DNA of 64,000 nucleotides from assembly GCA_963712485.1 (NCBI GenBank), contig CAVQID010000059.1, positions 35,713 to 99,712 on the forward strand, written 5' to 3'. Shown piece after piece: positions 20,091 to 28,211 of this stretch. This DNA is from JALORV01 sp963712485. GTDB taxonomy: Bacteria; Pseudomonadota; Gammaproteobacteria; Burkholderiales; Burkholderiaceae_F. The notes beneath the pieces were generated by a model. It had not been told where the DNA came from and made no database searches. It saw only the letters and a list, made by a program, of their open reading frames with translations. The position numbers and the translations under genes are program-made. How positions within the stretch are numbered: position 1 is the stretch's first letter; each line of letters begins with the position of its first letter.

Positions 20091-21254
20091 CAGCCCCGCT
20101 TCGCCAGCGGCACGAACTTCAGATCGTCCGGGCCGATGTAATTGGCACTCGGTCGGATGATCTTGTTGTCGAGGCGCTGCTCGATGATGTGCGCGCTCCA
20201 GCCGCTGGTGCGCGAGATGACGAACAGCGGCGTGAACATCGAGGTCGGCACGCCCATCATGTGATAACTGACGGCGCTGAACCAGTCGAGGTTCGGGAAC
20301 ATCTTCTTCGCGTCCCACATGACCGACTCGAGCCGCTCGGCAATCGAGAACATCTTCATGTTGCCGGCGTCCTTGGCCAGCCGTCGCGCCACTTCCTTGA
20401 TCACCTTGTTGCGAGGGTCGGAAACGGTGTAAACGGGGTGCCCGAAGCCAATGATGACTTCCTTGGCTTCGACACGACGGCGGATATCGGCCTCAGCCTC
20501 GTCAAGCGTCTCGTAGCGCTTCTGTATCTCGAACGCGACTTCGTTGGCGCCGCCGTGCTTCGGTCCGCGCAACGCGCCGATGGCACCGGTGATGGCCGAA
20601 TAGAAATCCGAGCCGGTGCCGGCAATCACGCGCCCCGCGAAGGTCGACGCGTTGAATTCGTGCTCAGCGTACAGGATCAGCGACGTATGCATCGCGCGCA
20701 CCCACAGGTCGCTGGGCTGACTTGCCGTGCAGCAGGTGCAGGAAGTGCCCGCCGATCGAATCGTCATCGGTCTCGACTTCGATGCGGCGGCCATTGGTGC
20801 TGTAGTGGTACCAGTAGAGCAGCATTGAACCGAGCGATGCCATCAGCCGGTCGGCGATGTCCTTCGCGCCCGGGGTGTTGTGGTCGTCCTTCTCGGGGAC
20901 CACGCAGCCGAGCACCGAAACACCGCTGCGCATGACGTCCATCGGGTGACTCGAAGCCGGCAGCCACTCGAGCGCGGCCTTCACGTTTGCGGGCAGTCCG
21001 CGCAGCGACTTCAGCTTGGCCTTGTAAGCCGCCAGTTCACTCTTGTTGGGCAGCGTGCCGTGGACAAGCAGGTGGGCAACCTCCTCGAACTCGCAGGCCT
21101 CCGCAATGTCGAGGATGTCGTAGCCGCGGTAGTGCAGGTCGTTACCGGTGCGGCCGACGGTGCACAGTGCGGTGTTGCCGGCGACCACGCCGGACAACGC
21201 GACGGACTTCTTGACCTTGGGCGCCGCGACCGGCGCGTCTTGCACTTCGCTCAT
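20090..21254 (-). CDS. prpC: 2-methylcitrate synthase PrpC, one frame break
   Basis: 387 residues after removing one extra base at 20720, where the coding strand reads AAG-T-CAG-CCC. Citrate-synthase family: TVGRTGNDLHYRGYDILDIA, ASSHPMDVMRSGVSVLG, GGHFLHLLHGK (break follows directly), GALRGPKHGGANEVAFE, VIIGFGHPVYTVSDPRNKV. His and Asp catalytic residues are in place. GHPVY with TVSDPR favours PrpC over GltA, and the true gltA lies at 28 kb. It condenses propionyl-CoA with oxaloacetate. Start ATG 21254 with an AGGGAGAAG site. The single break leaves the rest highly conserved, so an error is likely. Confidence 0.93.
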
Positions 21255-21273
21255 CGTCTTCTCCCTCGTTCCA

Positions 21274-22155
21274 CTATTTCTTCTTGGCGAACAAAGCATC
21301 GAGGCTTTGTTCATACTGGTGATATCCGATCACGTCGTACAGTTCCGTCCGCGTCTGCATCGTGTCGACGACCGCCTTTTGCGTTCCGTCACGGCGCAGC
21401 GATGTGTAGACATTCAGCGCCGCCTTGTTCATCGCGCGGAACGCCGACAATGGATACAGCACCATCGCCGCGCCGGCGCTTTTGAGTTCGTCGACGGTGA
21501 ACAGCGGCGTCGAGCCGAACTCGGTGATGTTGGCGAGCACCGGCACCCTGACCGCGTCGACAAACCTGCGATAAGTGGGCAGGTCCTTGGCGGCTTCCGC
21601 GAAGATGCCGTCGGCGCCGGCCTCGACGCACGCGATCGCGCGCTCAATCGCGCGGTCCACGCCCTCGACGGCGATCGCGTCCGTGCGCGCGATGACGAAG
21701 AAGTCCTTGTCGGTCTTCGCATCCGCGGCCGCCTTCACGCGGTCGGCCATCTCCTCGGTCGTGACGATCTCCTTGCCGGGTCGATGGCCGCAGCGCTTGG
21801 CGCCGACCTGGTCCTCGATGTGGCAGGCTGCTGCACCGGCCTTGATCAGCGCCTTGATCGTGCGGGCGATGTTGAAGGCACTGGGACCGAAGCCGGTATC
21901 GATGTCGACGAGCAGCGGCAGGTCGCACACATCGGTGATGCGACGCGTATCGACCAGCACGTCGTCCAGCGTGTTGATGCCGAGGTCGGGCATGCCCAGC
22001 GAGCCGGCCGCGACTCCGCCTCCGGAAAGGTAGATCGCCCGGTAGCCAACGTGCCTGGCCATCAGCGCGTGGTTCGCGATAATGGTGCCGACGATCTGCA
22101 GCGGCTGCTCTTCCTTCAATGCCCGCCGAAAGCGGGCGCCTGCGCTGATACTCAT
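21274..22155 (-). CDS. prpB: 2-methylisocitrate lyase PrpB
   Basis: 293 residues of the isocitrate lyase/PEP mutase superfamily: YLSGGGVAAGSLGMPDLG, LLVDIDTGFG (metal site), CHIEDQVGAKRCGHRPGKE with the catalytic Cys of the KRCGH loop, and FGSTPLFTVDEL. It cleaves 2-methylisocitrate to pyruvate and succinate, closing the methylcitrate cycle and feeding succinate to the SDH operon next door. The start at 22155 is preferred over an in-frame upstream ATG because the protein then begins MSISAGARFRRAL like its family. It lies 34 bases after mdh and 19 bases before prpC. Confidence 0.96.
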   Translation of the reverse strand: MSISAGARFRRALKEEQPLQIVGTIIANHALMARHVGYRAIYLSGGGVAAGSLGMPDLGINTLDDVLVDTRRITDVCDLPLLVDIDTGFGPSAFNIARTIKALIKAGAAACHIEDQVGAKRCGHRPGKEIVTTEEMADRVKAAADAKTDKDFFVIARTDAIAVEGVDRAIERAIACVEAGADGIFAEAAKDLPTYRRFVDAVRVPVLANITEFGSTPLFTVDELKSAGAAMVLYPLSAFRAMNKAALNVYTSLRRDGTQKAVVDTMQTRTELYDVIGYHQYEQSLDALFAKKK

Positions 22156-22189
22156 GGACCGACCTCGTTCATCGCTTGGACAGCCGGGC

Positions 22190-23176
22190 TCAACCCAGCA
22201 GGTGCTTGACGCCGTCACGTTCTTCGAGCAGTTCCTTCAGCGTGTTGTCCATCTTGCCGCGCGAGAACTCATCGATCTCGAGTCCCTTCACGACTTCGTA
22301 CTTGCCGCCGGCGCAGGTGCAGGGCACGCCGTAGATGATCTCCTCCGGGATGCCGTAGCTGCCGTCCGACGGCACGCCCATCGTGACCCACTTGCCGTTG
22401 GTGCCGAGGACCCAGTCGCGGATGTGGTCGATCGCGGCGTTGGCGGCCGATGCAGCCGACGAAAGCCCGCGCGCCTCGATGATCGCGGCGCCGCGCTTGC
22501 CGACCGTCGGCATGTAGGTGTCGCGGTACCACGCTTGGTCGACCATCGGCTGTGCCGGTTGCCCGCCGATCGTCGCGAAGCGGATGTCCGGGTACATCGT
22601 CGGCGAGTGGTTGCCCCAGACAACGAGCTTCTCGACCGAGTCGACCGGCTTGCCGGTCTTCGCCGCGAGCTGCGACCGCGCGCGGTTGTGGTCGAGCCGC
22701 ATCATCGCCGTGAAGTTCGCCTTCGGCAGCGACGGCGCGGATTTCATCGCGATATAGGAATTGGTATTGGCGGGGTTGCCGACAACCAGCACCTTGACGT
22801 TGCGGTTGGCTGACTTGTCGAGCGCCTTGCCCTGCGCGGTGAAGATCTGCGCATTAGCGGCGAGCAGGTCCTTGCGTTCCATGCCCGGACCGCGCGGACG
22901 CGCGCCGACCAGCAGCGCAATCTCGGTGTCCTTGAATGCAGTCATCGGATCACTGTGCGCCTCCATGCCCGCGAGCAGCGGGAACGCGCAGTCGTCAAGC
23001 TCCATCATTACGCCCTTGAGCGCCTTTTGCGCCTTCTCGTCGGGGATTTCGAGCAATTGCAGCGCAACCGGCTGGTCCTTGCCGAGCATTTCGCCCGAAG
23101 CGATACGGAACAGCAGCGAGTAGCCGATCTGTCCTGCGGCGCCGGTGACAGCTACGCGTACGGGAGCTTTGCTCAT
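22190..23176 (-). CDS. mdh: Malate dehydrogenase
   Basis: 328 residues of the 328-residue MDH type common in Beta/Gammaproteobacteria and plants: VAVTGAAGQIGYSLLFRIA (NAD site), GARPRGPGMERKDLL (active-site loop), VVGNPANTNSYIA, RLDHNRARSQLA and VVWGNHSPTMYPD with the catalytic His. It oxidises malate to oxaloacetate with NAD. It is the first gene of the minus-strand mdh-prpB-prpC-GNAT-prpD-acnA series, so oxaloacetate supply is linked to methylcitrate synthesis. Its promoter must lie in the 414-base gap shared with gntR. Confidence 0.97.
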   Translation of the reverse strand: MSKAPVRVAVTGAAGQIGYSLLFRIASGEMLGKDQPVALQLLEIPDEKAQKALKGVMMELDDCAFPLLAGMEAHSDPMTAFKDTEIALLVGARPRGPGMERKDLLAANAQIFTAQGKALDKSANRNVKVLVVGNPANTNSYIAMKSAPSLPKANFTAMMRLDHNRARSQLAAKTGKPVDSVEKLVVWGNHSPTMYPDIRFATIGGQPAQPMVDQAWYRDTYMPTVGKRGAAIIEARGLSSAASAANAAIDHIRDWVLGTNGKWVTMGVPSDGSYGIPEEIIYGVPCTCAGGKYEVVKGLEIDEFSRGKMDNTLKELLEERDGVKHLLG

Positions 23177-23590
23177 GGATGTGGCCTCCTGGATCTGTAA
23201 TGGGTTATGAGAGTTCGGGCGAGGACGACAGCAACGGCGCAGCCGTTGAATCCTGATAACGGACCCGCGGCAAGGACCGGCGGATAAGCCGGTCGAGTGT
23301 ACTGCCGACCCATCGCGTTGGCCTTGACGTAGCGGGGTGTCGCGCGTTTAGGCGCCCGGCACCCGCAGGCTCACCGCAGTGCCATTTTTCGTCTGTGGGC
23401 AGCGTCGTCCTGCGGGCGGACAGCGGTGGATGCGGTCGTGACATGGTGTGCGGCGACAGGGCTGGTGACGGTTCGATCCGGAAGATCCCCGAGTCATCCC
23501 GCAAGGCGGGCTACGAACTTAACTATATCTTATATAAGACATAAGATTTAATCCACGTCTTTCGACTTTCAGCTATGCTGAAGTCAGCTC
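23177..23590. other. Divergent control region mdh / gntR-sdh
   Basis: This 414-base gap separates two divergent TCA-cycle operons. Most is GC-rich and shows no gene. The last 75 bases before gntR change abruptly to an AT-rich island that contains the dyad described at 23527-23547. Promoters for both directions are expected here; no unambiguous -35/-10 pair was chosen because the AT-rich island offers several poor matches. Confidence 0.6.
23527..23547. promoter_or_regulatory. Palindromic operator candidate for the GntR regulator
   Basis: TCTTATATAAGA at 23528-23539 is a perfect 12-base palindrome. It overlaps a second dyad whose arms ATCTTAT (23527-23533) and ATAAGAT (23541-23547) are separated by 7 bases, and ATAAGAC/ATAAGAT form a tandem repeat. 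The motif lies 44 bases before the gntR start in a GC-rich background, as expected for autoregulation and control of the divergent mdh-prp and downstream sdh genes. Binding is inferred, not shown. Confidence 0.55.
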
Positions 23591-24355
23591 ATGCCTGCTG
23601 CCGACACCCCCGACGACGTCGCCGCGCGTGCTCCGCGGCCCGCGGTTTTTTCGCCGCTTTATCGGCAGATCAAGGACTTGCTGCTGAAGGGCCTCGGCAA
23701 GGGCGAATGGAAGCCCGGGGAGCTGATCCCCAGCGAGATCGAACTGGCCACGCGCTTCCAGGTGAGCCAGGGAACCGTGCGCAAGGCGGTCGACGAACTG
23801 GCTGCCGAAAACCTGCTGGTGCGGCGCCAGGGCAAGGGAACGTTCGTCGCCACCCACCACGAGCCGCGTGCCCAGTTCCGCTTCCTGCGCGTCGTTCCGG
23901 ACGCCGGCGAACCGGCGTCCCCGCAGAGCAGATTTCTGGAGTGCCGCCGTCTGAGGGCGCCTGCCGACATCGCGCGGCAGCTCGATCTGCGCACCGGCGA
24001 CGCGGTCGTCTACCTGCGGCGCTTGCTGAGCTTCGGTAGCGATCCGATCGTCCTCGACGAGATCTGGCTGCCCGGTGCGCTGTTCAAGGGACTGAGCGCC
24101 GAACGCCTTTCTGAATACAAGGGACCGCTGTACGGTCTTTTCGAAACCGAGTTCGGCACGCGCATGATTCGCGCCGAGGAGCAGCTGCGTGCTGTCGGCG
24201 CGGACCGCCACGCTGCGCAACTGCTTGCAGTGGCGGAGGATGCGCCGCTCCTGCTGGTCGAGCGTATCTCGTATTCGTACGGAGATCGACCGGTGGAAGT
24301 GCGGCGCGGGCTGTACGTCACCGAGCACTATCACTATCGGAACACGCTGTCGTAA
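23591..24355 (+). CDS. GntR/HutC-family transcriptional regulator of the sdh region
   Basis: 254 residues: an N-terminal winged helix-turn-helix (about 20-90; PLYRQIKDLLLKGL, GELIPSEIELATRFQVSQGT, VRKAVDELAAENLL, RRQGKGTFVA) and a C-terminal UTRA ligand-binding domain (about 105-250; YLRRLLSFGSDPIVLDEIWL, ISYSYGDRPVEVRRGLYV). It is the first gene of the sdh direction and is divergent to mdh-prp. Betaproteobacteria often carry a GntR regulator at this spot; the effector is unknown but an organic acid or CoA ester is plausible. ATG start chosen 11 bases after a purine-poor leader; upstream frames do not extend the domain. Confidence 0.9.
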   Translation: MPAADTPDDVAARAPRPAVFSPLYRQIKDLLLKGLGKGEWKPGELIPSEIELATRFQVSQGTVRKAVDELAAENLLVRRQGKGTFVATHHEPRAQFRFLRVVPDAGEPASPQSRFLECRRLRAPADIARQLDLRTGDAVVYLRRLLSFGSDPIVLDEIWLPGALFKGLSAERLSEYKGPLYGLFETEFGTRMIRAEEQLRAVGADRHAAQLLAVAEDAPLLLVERISYSYGDRPVEVRRGLYVTEHYHYRNTLS

Positions 24356-24444
24356 TCAGCGGCACACTCGCGTGATTTGGTTCGCCTCATCAATTCGTTC
24401 AAAATAGCGCGCCTGTCCAGGGCACCAAGATTGGTACTCAGTCC

Positions 24445-24861
24445 ATGAACTCGCCATTCGCCGCCAGCAAGCCCCGCCCTGAATTCCGCAATATCCACGT
24501 CTCGCAGATCCTGAAGTACAAACTGCCGCCGCCCGGCATGGTTTCGATCCTGCATCGGATCAGCGGTGCGGCACTCTTCCTGACGCTGCCTTTCATCCTG
24601 TGGCTGTTCGACCTGAGCCTCATTTCCGAGATGAGCTACGCGCGTCTGACGGACTTCGCGTCGCACTGGCTGGTCAAACTGGTACTGGTCGGATTGGCGT
24701 GGGCGTTCCTGCATCACCTCATCGCCGGCGTGCGTTACCTCATGCTCGACCTGGACTTCGGCGTTGACAAGCCGGCTGCGCGCACCAGCGCGCTCGCAGT
24801 TTTCGCGATCAGCCTGCCGCTGACCCTGCTCGCGGCATTGAAGATCTTCGGAGCGTTCTGA
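24445..24861 (+). CDS. sdhC: Succinate dehydrogenase cytochrome b556 subunit
   Basis: 138 residues with three membrane helices (about 35-60, 75-100, 112-135). The SdhC signature MVSILHRISGAALFL holds the conserved Ser and Arg of the quinone site, and HHLIAGVRYLMLD carries the haem-ligand His. With SdhD it anchors the complex in the cytoplasmic membrane and reduces ubiquinone. It starts 89 bases after gntR, and its stop overlaps the sdhD start (TGATG). Confidence 0.95.
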   Translation: MNSPFAASKPRPEFRNIHVSQILKYKLPPPGMVSILHRISGAALFLTLPFILWLFDLSLISEMSYARLTDFASHWLVKLVLVGLAWAFLHHLIAGVRYLMLDLDFGVDKPAARTSALAVFAISLPLTLLAALKIFGAF

Positions 24862-25238
24862 TGGCCGCGTCGCCCAATCCTGCAGGCATCGGCACCGAGC
24901 GTATCGTCGTCGGCGCGCACTATGGCGTCGGGGGATTCCTGCTGCAGCGGCTGACCGCCGTCGTGCTGGCGGTGTTCGTGCTGTTGTTGCTGCTGCGCCT
25001 GGTCTTTGGCGGCCCCGTCGGCTACGACGGCTGGGCGGGGATCTTTGTGCCTCTGTGGATGAAGATCGTCACGCTGGTCGCATTGCTCGCGCTTTTCTAT
25101 CACGCATGGATTGGGGTCCGTGACATCTGGATGGACTATGTCAAGCCGACGGGGATCCGCGTAGCTCTGCAGACACTGACGGTGCTCTGGCTGGTGTTCT
25201 GCGCGGTATGGTCCGTGCAGATTCTCTGGAGAGTCTGA
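24861..25238 (+). CDS. sdhD: Succinate dehydrogenase hydrophobic membrane anchor
   Basis: 125 residues, three hydrophobic helices. FYHAWIGVRDIWMDYVKP is the SdhD motif: the His is the haem b ligand and the Asp-Tyr pair lies near the quinone site. Its ATG overlaps the sdhC stop by one base, and sdhA begins 3 bases after its stop, so the three genes are translationally coupled. Confidence 0.94.
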   Translation: MAASPNPAGIGTERIVVGAHYGVGGFLLQRLTAVVLAVFVLLLLLRLVFGGPVGYDGWAGIFVPLWMKIVTLVALLALFYHAWIGVRDIWMDYVKPTGIRVALQTLTVLWLVFCAVWSVQILWRV

Positions 25239-25241
25239 TTC

Positions 25242-27017
25242 ATGGCGGCTGCATCGAAAGTGTCCCGGCGCCGTTTTGACGCGGTGATCGTCGGCGCCGG
25301 CGGTTCCGGCATGCGTTGCTCGCTGCAATTGGCGCAAGCGGGCCTGAACGTCGCCGTGCTGTCCAAGGTCTTCCCGACGCGCTCGCACACCGTTGCGGCG
25401 CAGGGCGGAATCGGCGCGTCGCTCGGCAACATGACCGAGGACACGTGGCTCTGGCACATGTTCGACACGGTCAAGGGTTCCGACTATCTCGGCGACCAGG
25501 ACGCGATCGAGTTCATGTGCCGCGAAGCGCCCAAGGTCGTATACGAGCTCGAGCACTTCGGCATGCCGTTTGACCGCAACCCGGACGGCACGATCTATCA
25601 GCGGCCGTTCGGCGGACACTCGGCGAACTTTGGCGAGAAGCCGGTGCCGCGCGCCTGCGCTGCCGCAGACCGCACCGGCCACGCGCTGCTGCACACGCTG
25701 TATCAGCGCAACGTTCGCGAGCGTACGCAATTCTTCGTCGAATGGATGGCGCTCGACCTGATTCGCGACGCCGAAGGCGCGGTCGTCGGCGTCGTCGCGC
25801 TCGAAATGGAAACCGGCGACGTGATGATCTTCGAATCGAAGGTCACCGTGCTCGCCACGGGTGGCGCCGGGCGCATCTTCGACGCCTCGACCAACGCCTA
25901 CATCAACACCGGCGACGGACTCGGCATGGTGGCGCGCGCCGGACTGCCGCTCGAGGACCTCGAGTTCTGGCAGTTCCACCCGACCGGCGTGGCCGGTGCC
26001 GGCGTGCTGATCACCGAAGGCGTGCGCGGCGAGGGCGGCATCCTGCTGAACTGCAACGGCGAGCGCTTCATGGAGCGTTACGCGCCGACGCTGAAGGACC
26101 TCGCGCCGCGCGACTTCGTCTCGCGCAGCATGGACCAGGAGATCAAGGAAGGGCGCGGCTGTGGTCCCGACAAGGACTACGTGCTGCTGAAGCTCGACCA
26201 TCTTGGCGCCGAGACCATCATGAAGCGGCTGCCCGGGATCCGCGAGATCGCCATCAAGTTCGCCAACGTCGATCCGATCAAGGAACCGATTCCGGTCGTG
26301 CCGACGCTGCATTACCAGATGGGCGGCATTCCGACCAACTACCACGGCCAGGTGGTCGCACCCCAAGGCGACAACCCGAATACGGTCGTGCAGGGACTCT
26401 ACGCGATCGGCGAATGCGCCTGCGTGTCGGTGCATGGCGCCAACCGCCTGGGCACGAACTCGCTGCTCGACCTGCTGGTGTTCGGCCGCGCTGCGGGCGA
26501 TCACATCGTCGGACAGAACTTCAAGGCCCAGGAACATCGCACGCTACCTGCCGACGCCGCAGAGGCGACCGCGGCGCGCCTGGCGGCGCTCGACTCGCGC
26601 GACAAGGGCGAACGCGTGCAGGACGTCGCCAACGCGGTCCGCAAGGCGATGCAGGCGCACTGCGGCGTGTTCCGCACCGCCAAGCTGCTCGACGAAGGCG
26701 TCGCCAAGATCCTCGAACTGGAAAAGCGTTCCAAGCACGTGGCGATCAATGACAGATCCAAGGTCTTCAACACTGCGCGCATCGAAGCGCTCGAACTCGA
26801 CAACCTGATCGAGACGGCGAAGGCAACGATCGTTTCTGCGGCGGCCCGTACCGAAAGTCGCGGTGCGCACGCGCGTGACGACTTCCCGCAGCGCGACGAC
26901 ACGAACTGGATCAAGCACTCGCTTTTTTACTCGGATGGCAATCGGCTTGACTACAAACCGGTCAACTTGAAGCCGCTGACAGTCGAGTCGTTCGCGCCGA
27001 AGAAAAGGACGTTTTAG
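25242..27017 (+). CDS. sdhA: Succinate dehydrogenase flavoprotein subunit
   Basis: 591 residues. FAD-binding VIVGAGGSGMRCSLQLA, the SHTVAAQGGIGASLGN segment with the His that is covalently flavinylated, QFHPTG, EGVRGEGGIL, catalytic Arg region RDFVSRSMDQEIKEGRG, and GECACVSVHGANRLGTNSLL are present. It oxidises succinate to fumarate in the cytoplasm and feeds electrons to SdhB. Followed by an unusual 139-base spacer before sdhB. Confidence 0.97.
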   Translation: MAAASKVSRRRFDAVIVGAGGSGMRCSLQLAQAGLNVAVLSKVFPTRSHTVAAQGGIGASLGNMTEDTWLWHMFDTVKGSDYLGDQDAIEFMCREAPKVVYELEHFGMPFDRNPDGTIYQRPFGGHSANFGEKPVPRACAAADRTGHALLHTLYQRNVRERTQFFVEWMALDLIRDAEGAVVGVVALEMETGDVMIFESKVTVLATGGAGRIFDASTNAYINTGDGLGMVARAGLPLEDLEFWQFHPTGVAGAGVLITEGVRGEGGILLNCNGERFMERYAPTLKDLAPRDFVSRSMDQEIKEGRGCGPDKDYVLLKLDHLGAETIMKRLPGIREIAIKFANVDPIKEPIPVVPTLHYQMGGIPTNYHGQVVAPQGDNPNTVVQGLYAIGECACVSVHGANRLGTNSLLDLLVFGRAAGDHIVGQNFKAQEHRTLPADAAEATAARLAALDSRDKGERVQDVANAVRKAMQAHCGVFRTAKLLDEGVAKILELEKRSKHVAINDRSKVFNTARIEALELDNLIETAKATIVSAAARTESRGAHARDDFPQRDDTNWIKHSLFYSDGNRLDYKPVNLKPLTVESFAPKKRTF

Positions 27018-27022
27018 GAGTC

Positions 27023-27050
27023 GCGCAAAAGTGCACCCCTACTTTTGCGC
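27023..27050 (+). other. Perfect hairpin in the sdhA-sdhB spacer
   Basis: GCGCAAAAGT pairs perfectly with ACTTTTGCGC across an 8-base loop, 5 bases after the sdhA stop. There is no following U-run, so termination is unlikely; it more likely sets mRNA stability between sdhCDA and sdhB or belongs to a small dispersed repeat. Confidence 0.6.
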
Positions 27051-27064
27051 GCTAGGGTCGGAAA

Positions 27065-27088
27065 AATCGCTGGCGGAGCCAGACGATT
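27065..27088 (+). terminator. Second hairpin with U-rich tail in the sdhA-sdhB spacer
   Basis: AATCG-CTGGC and GCCAG-A-CGATT form a stem with one bulged base and a GGA loop, followed by CTTTTC on the plus strand and by TTTTTCC on the minus strand. This looks like a weak intrinsic terminator or attenuator placed inside the sdh operon, 68 bases before sdhB. Confidence 0.45.
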
Positions 27089-27156
27089 CTTTTCATCACA
27101 ACGGCAATACGCGCGCGGCGTCACCATTGCGGCGCGATGTCCACTGAGGTCGACGC

Positions 27157-27915
27157 ATGACGGCGAACAGCAACGTTGAGACGAGCGCGGTGGCGGCCAC
27201 GACGGGAACGCGGACGGTCCGGTTCGAGATCTACCGCTACGACCCGGAGAAGGACGCCAAGCCCTACATGCAGCGACTCGAGGTCCAGCTGCAGCCGCAG
27301 GACAAGATGCTGCTCGACGCGCTGATCCGGATCAAGAGCGATGTTGACGACAGCCTGTCTCTGCGTCGCTCGTGCCGCGAGGGGGTGTGTGGTTCCGACG
27401 CGATGAACATCAATGGCAGGAACGGCCTGGCGTGCATCACCAACCTGCGCGACCTCAAGGAACCGATCATGCTGCGTCCGCTGCCCGGACTGCCCGTGAT
27501 CCGCGACCTGATCGTCGACATGTCGCAGTTCTTCAAGCAGTACCACTCGATCAAGCCGTTCCTGATCAACGACACGCCGCCGCCCGAGAAGGAGCGGCTG
27601 CAGTCGCCCGAGGAGCGCGACGAGCTCAATGGTCTCTACGAGTGCATCCTGTGCGCCTGCTGCTCGACGGCCTGCCCGAGCTTCTGGTGGAACCCGGACA
27701 AGTTCGTGGGGCCGGCCGGACTGCTGCAGGCCTACCGCTTCATCGCCGACAGCCGCGACCAGGCCACCAGCGAGCGACTCGACAACCTGAACGACCCGTA
27801 TCGCCTCTTCCGCTGCCACACGATCATGAATTGCGTGGACGTCTGCCCGAAGGGGCTGAATCCGACGCGGGCGATCGGCAAGATCCGTGACATGCTGGTT
27901 CGGCGCGAAGTCTGA
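27157..27915 (+). CDS. sdhB: Succinate dehydrogenase iron-sulfur subunit
   Basis: 252 residues. The N-terminal plant-type ferredoxin domain binds [2Fe-2S] (RRSCREGVCGSDAMNINGRN, then LACI). The C-terminal domain binds [4Fe-4S] and [3Fe-4S] (CILCACCSTACPSFWW; CHTIMNCVDVCPKGLNP). It passes electrons from SdhA to quinone. ATG with a GAGG site 8 bases upstream. An in-frame N-terminal extension of about 20 residues precedes the domain. Confidence 0.97.
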   Translation: MTANSNVETSAVAATTGTRTVRFEIYRYDPEKDAKPYMQRLEVQLQPQDKMLLDALIRIKSDVDDSLSLRRSCREGVCGSDAMNINGRNGLACITNLRDLKEPIMLRPLPGLPVIRDLIVDMSQFFKQYHSIKPFLINDTPPPEKERLQSPEERDELNGLYECILCACCSTACPSFWWNPDKFVGPAGLLQAYRFIADSRDQATSERLDNLNDPYRLFRCHTIMNCVDVCPKGLNPTRAIGKIRDMLVRREV

Positions 27916-27917
27916 TC

Positions 27918-28184
27918 GTGGGCGCCGTCGTCCTCGGCGATCTCGAACGGCGCCGGCTGCGGTGGCGGGCACGGCGCGGGCTGCTGGAAAATGACATCAT
28001 CGTCACGCGCTACCTGGACCGCCACGAGCTCGGCCTGACGGTCGACGACGTGCTGGCGCTGGAGGCCCTGCTCGACCTCCCGGACAACGAACTTCTCGAC
28101 CTTTTGCTGGGGCGCAAAGAGCCCGCCGGCCGTCTCGATGACAATGCCGTTCGCAACGTCCTGGACGGGCTGCGGTCCGTCTGA
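27918..28184 (+). CDS. sdhE: FAD assembly factor SdhE
   Basis: 88 residues of the SdhE/YgfY family, starting at GTG 27918, 3 bases after the sdhB stop. It keeps the RRGLLENDIIVTRYL segment, whose Arg-Gly-x-x-Glu motif is needed to assist covalent attachment of FAD to SdhA, and the ALLDLPDNELLDLL helix. The position directly after sdhB supports the call. Confidence 0.92.
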   Translation: MGAVVLGDLERRRLRWRARRGLLENDIIVTRYLDRHELGLTVDDVLALEALLDLPDNELLDLLLGRKEPAGRLDDNAVRNVLDGLRSV

Positions 28185-28211
28185 ACTTACCTCGAACCCG
28201 GGAAAAAGACC

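Noticed and set aside
24735..26537. 600-codon minus-strand frame
   Set aside because: It lies antisense to sdhD-sdhA, whose motifs are complete; the composition is typical of mirror frames at high GC.
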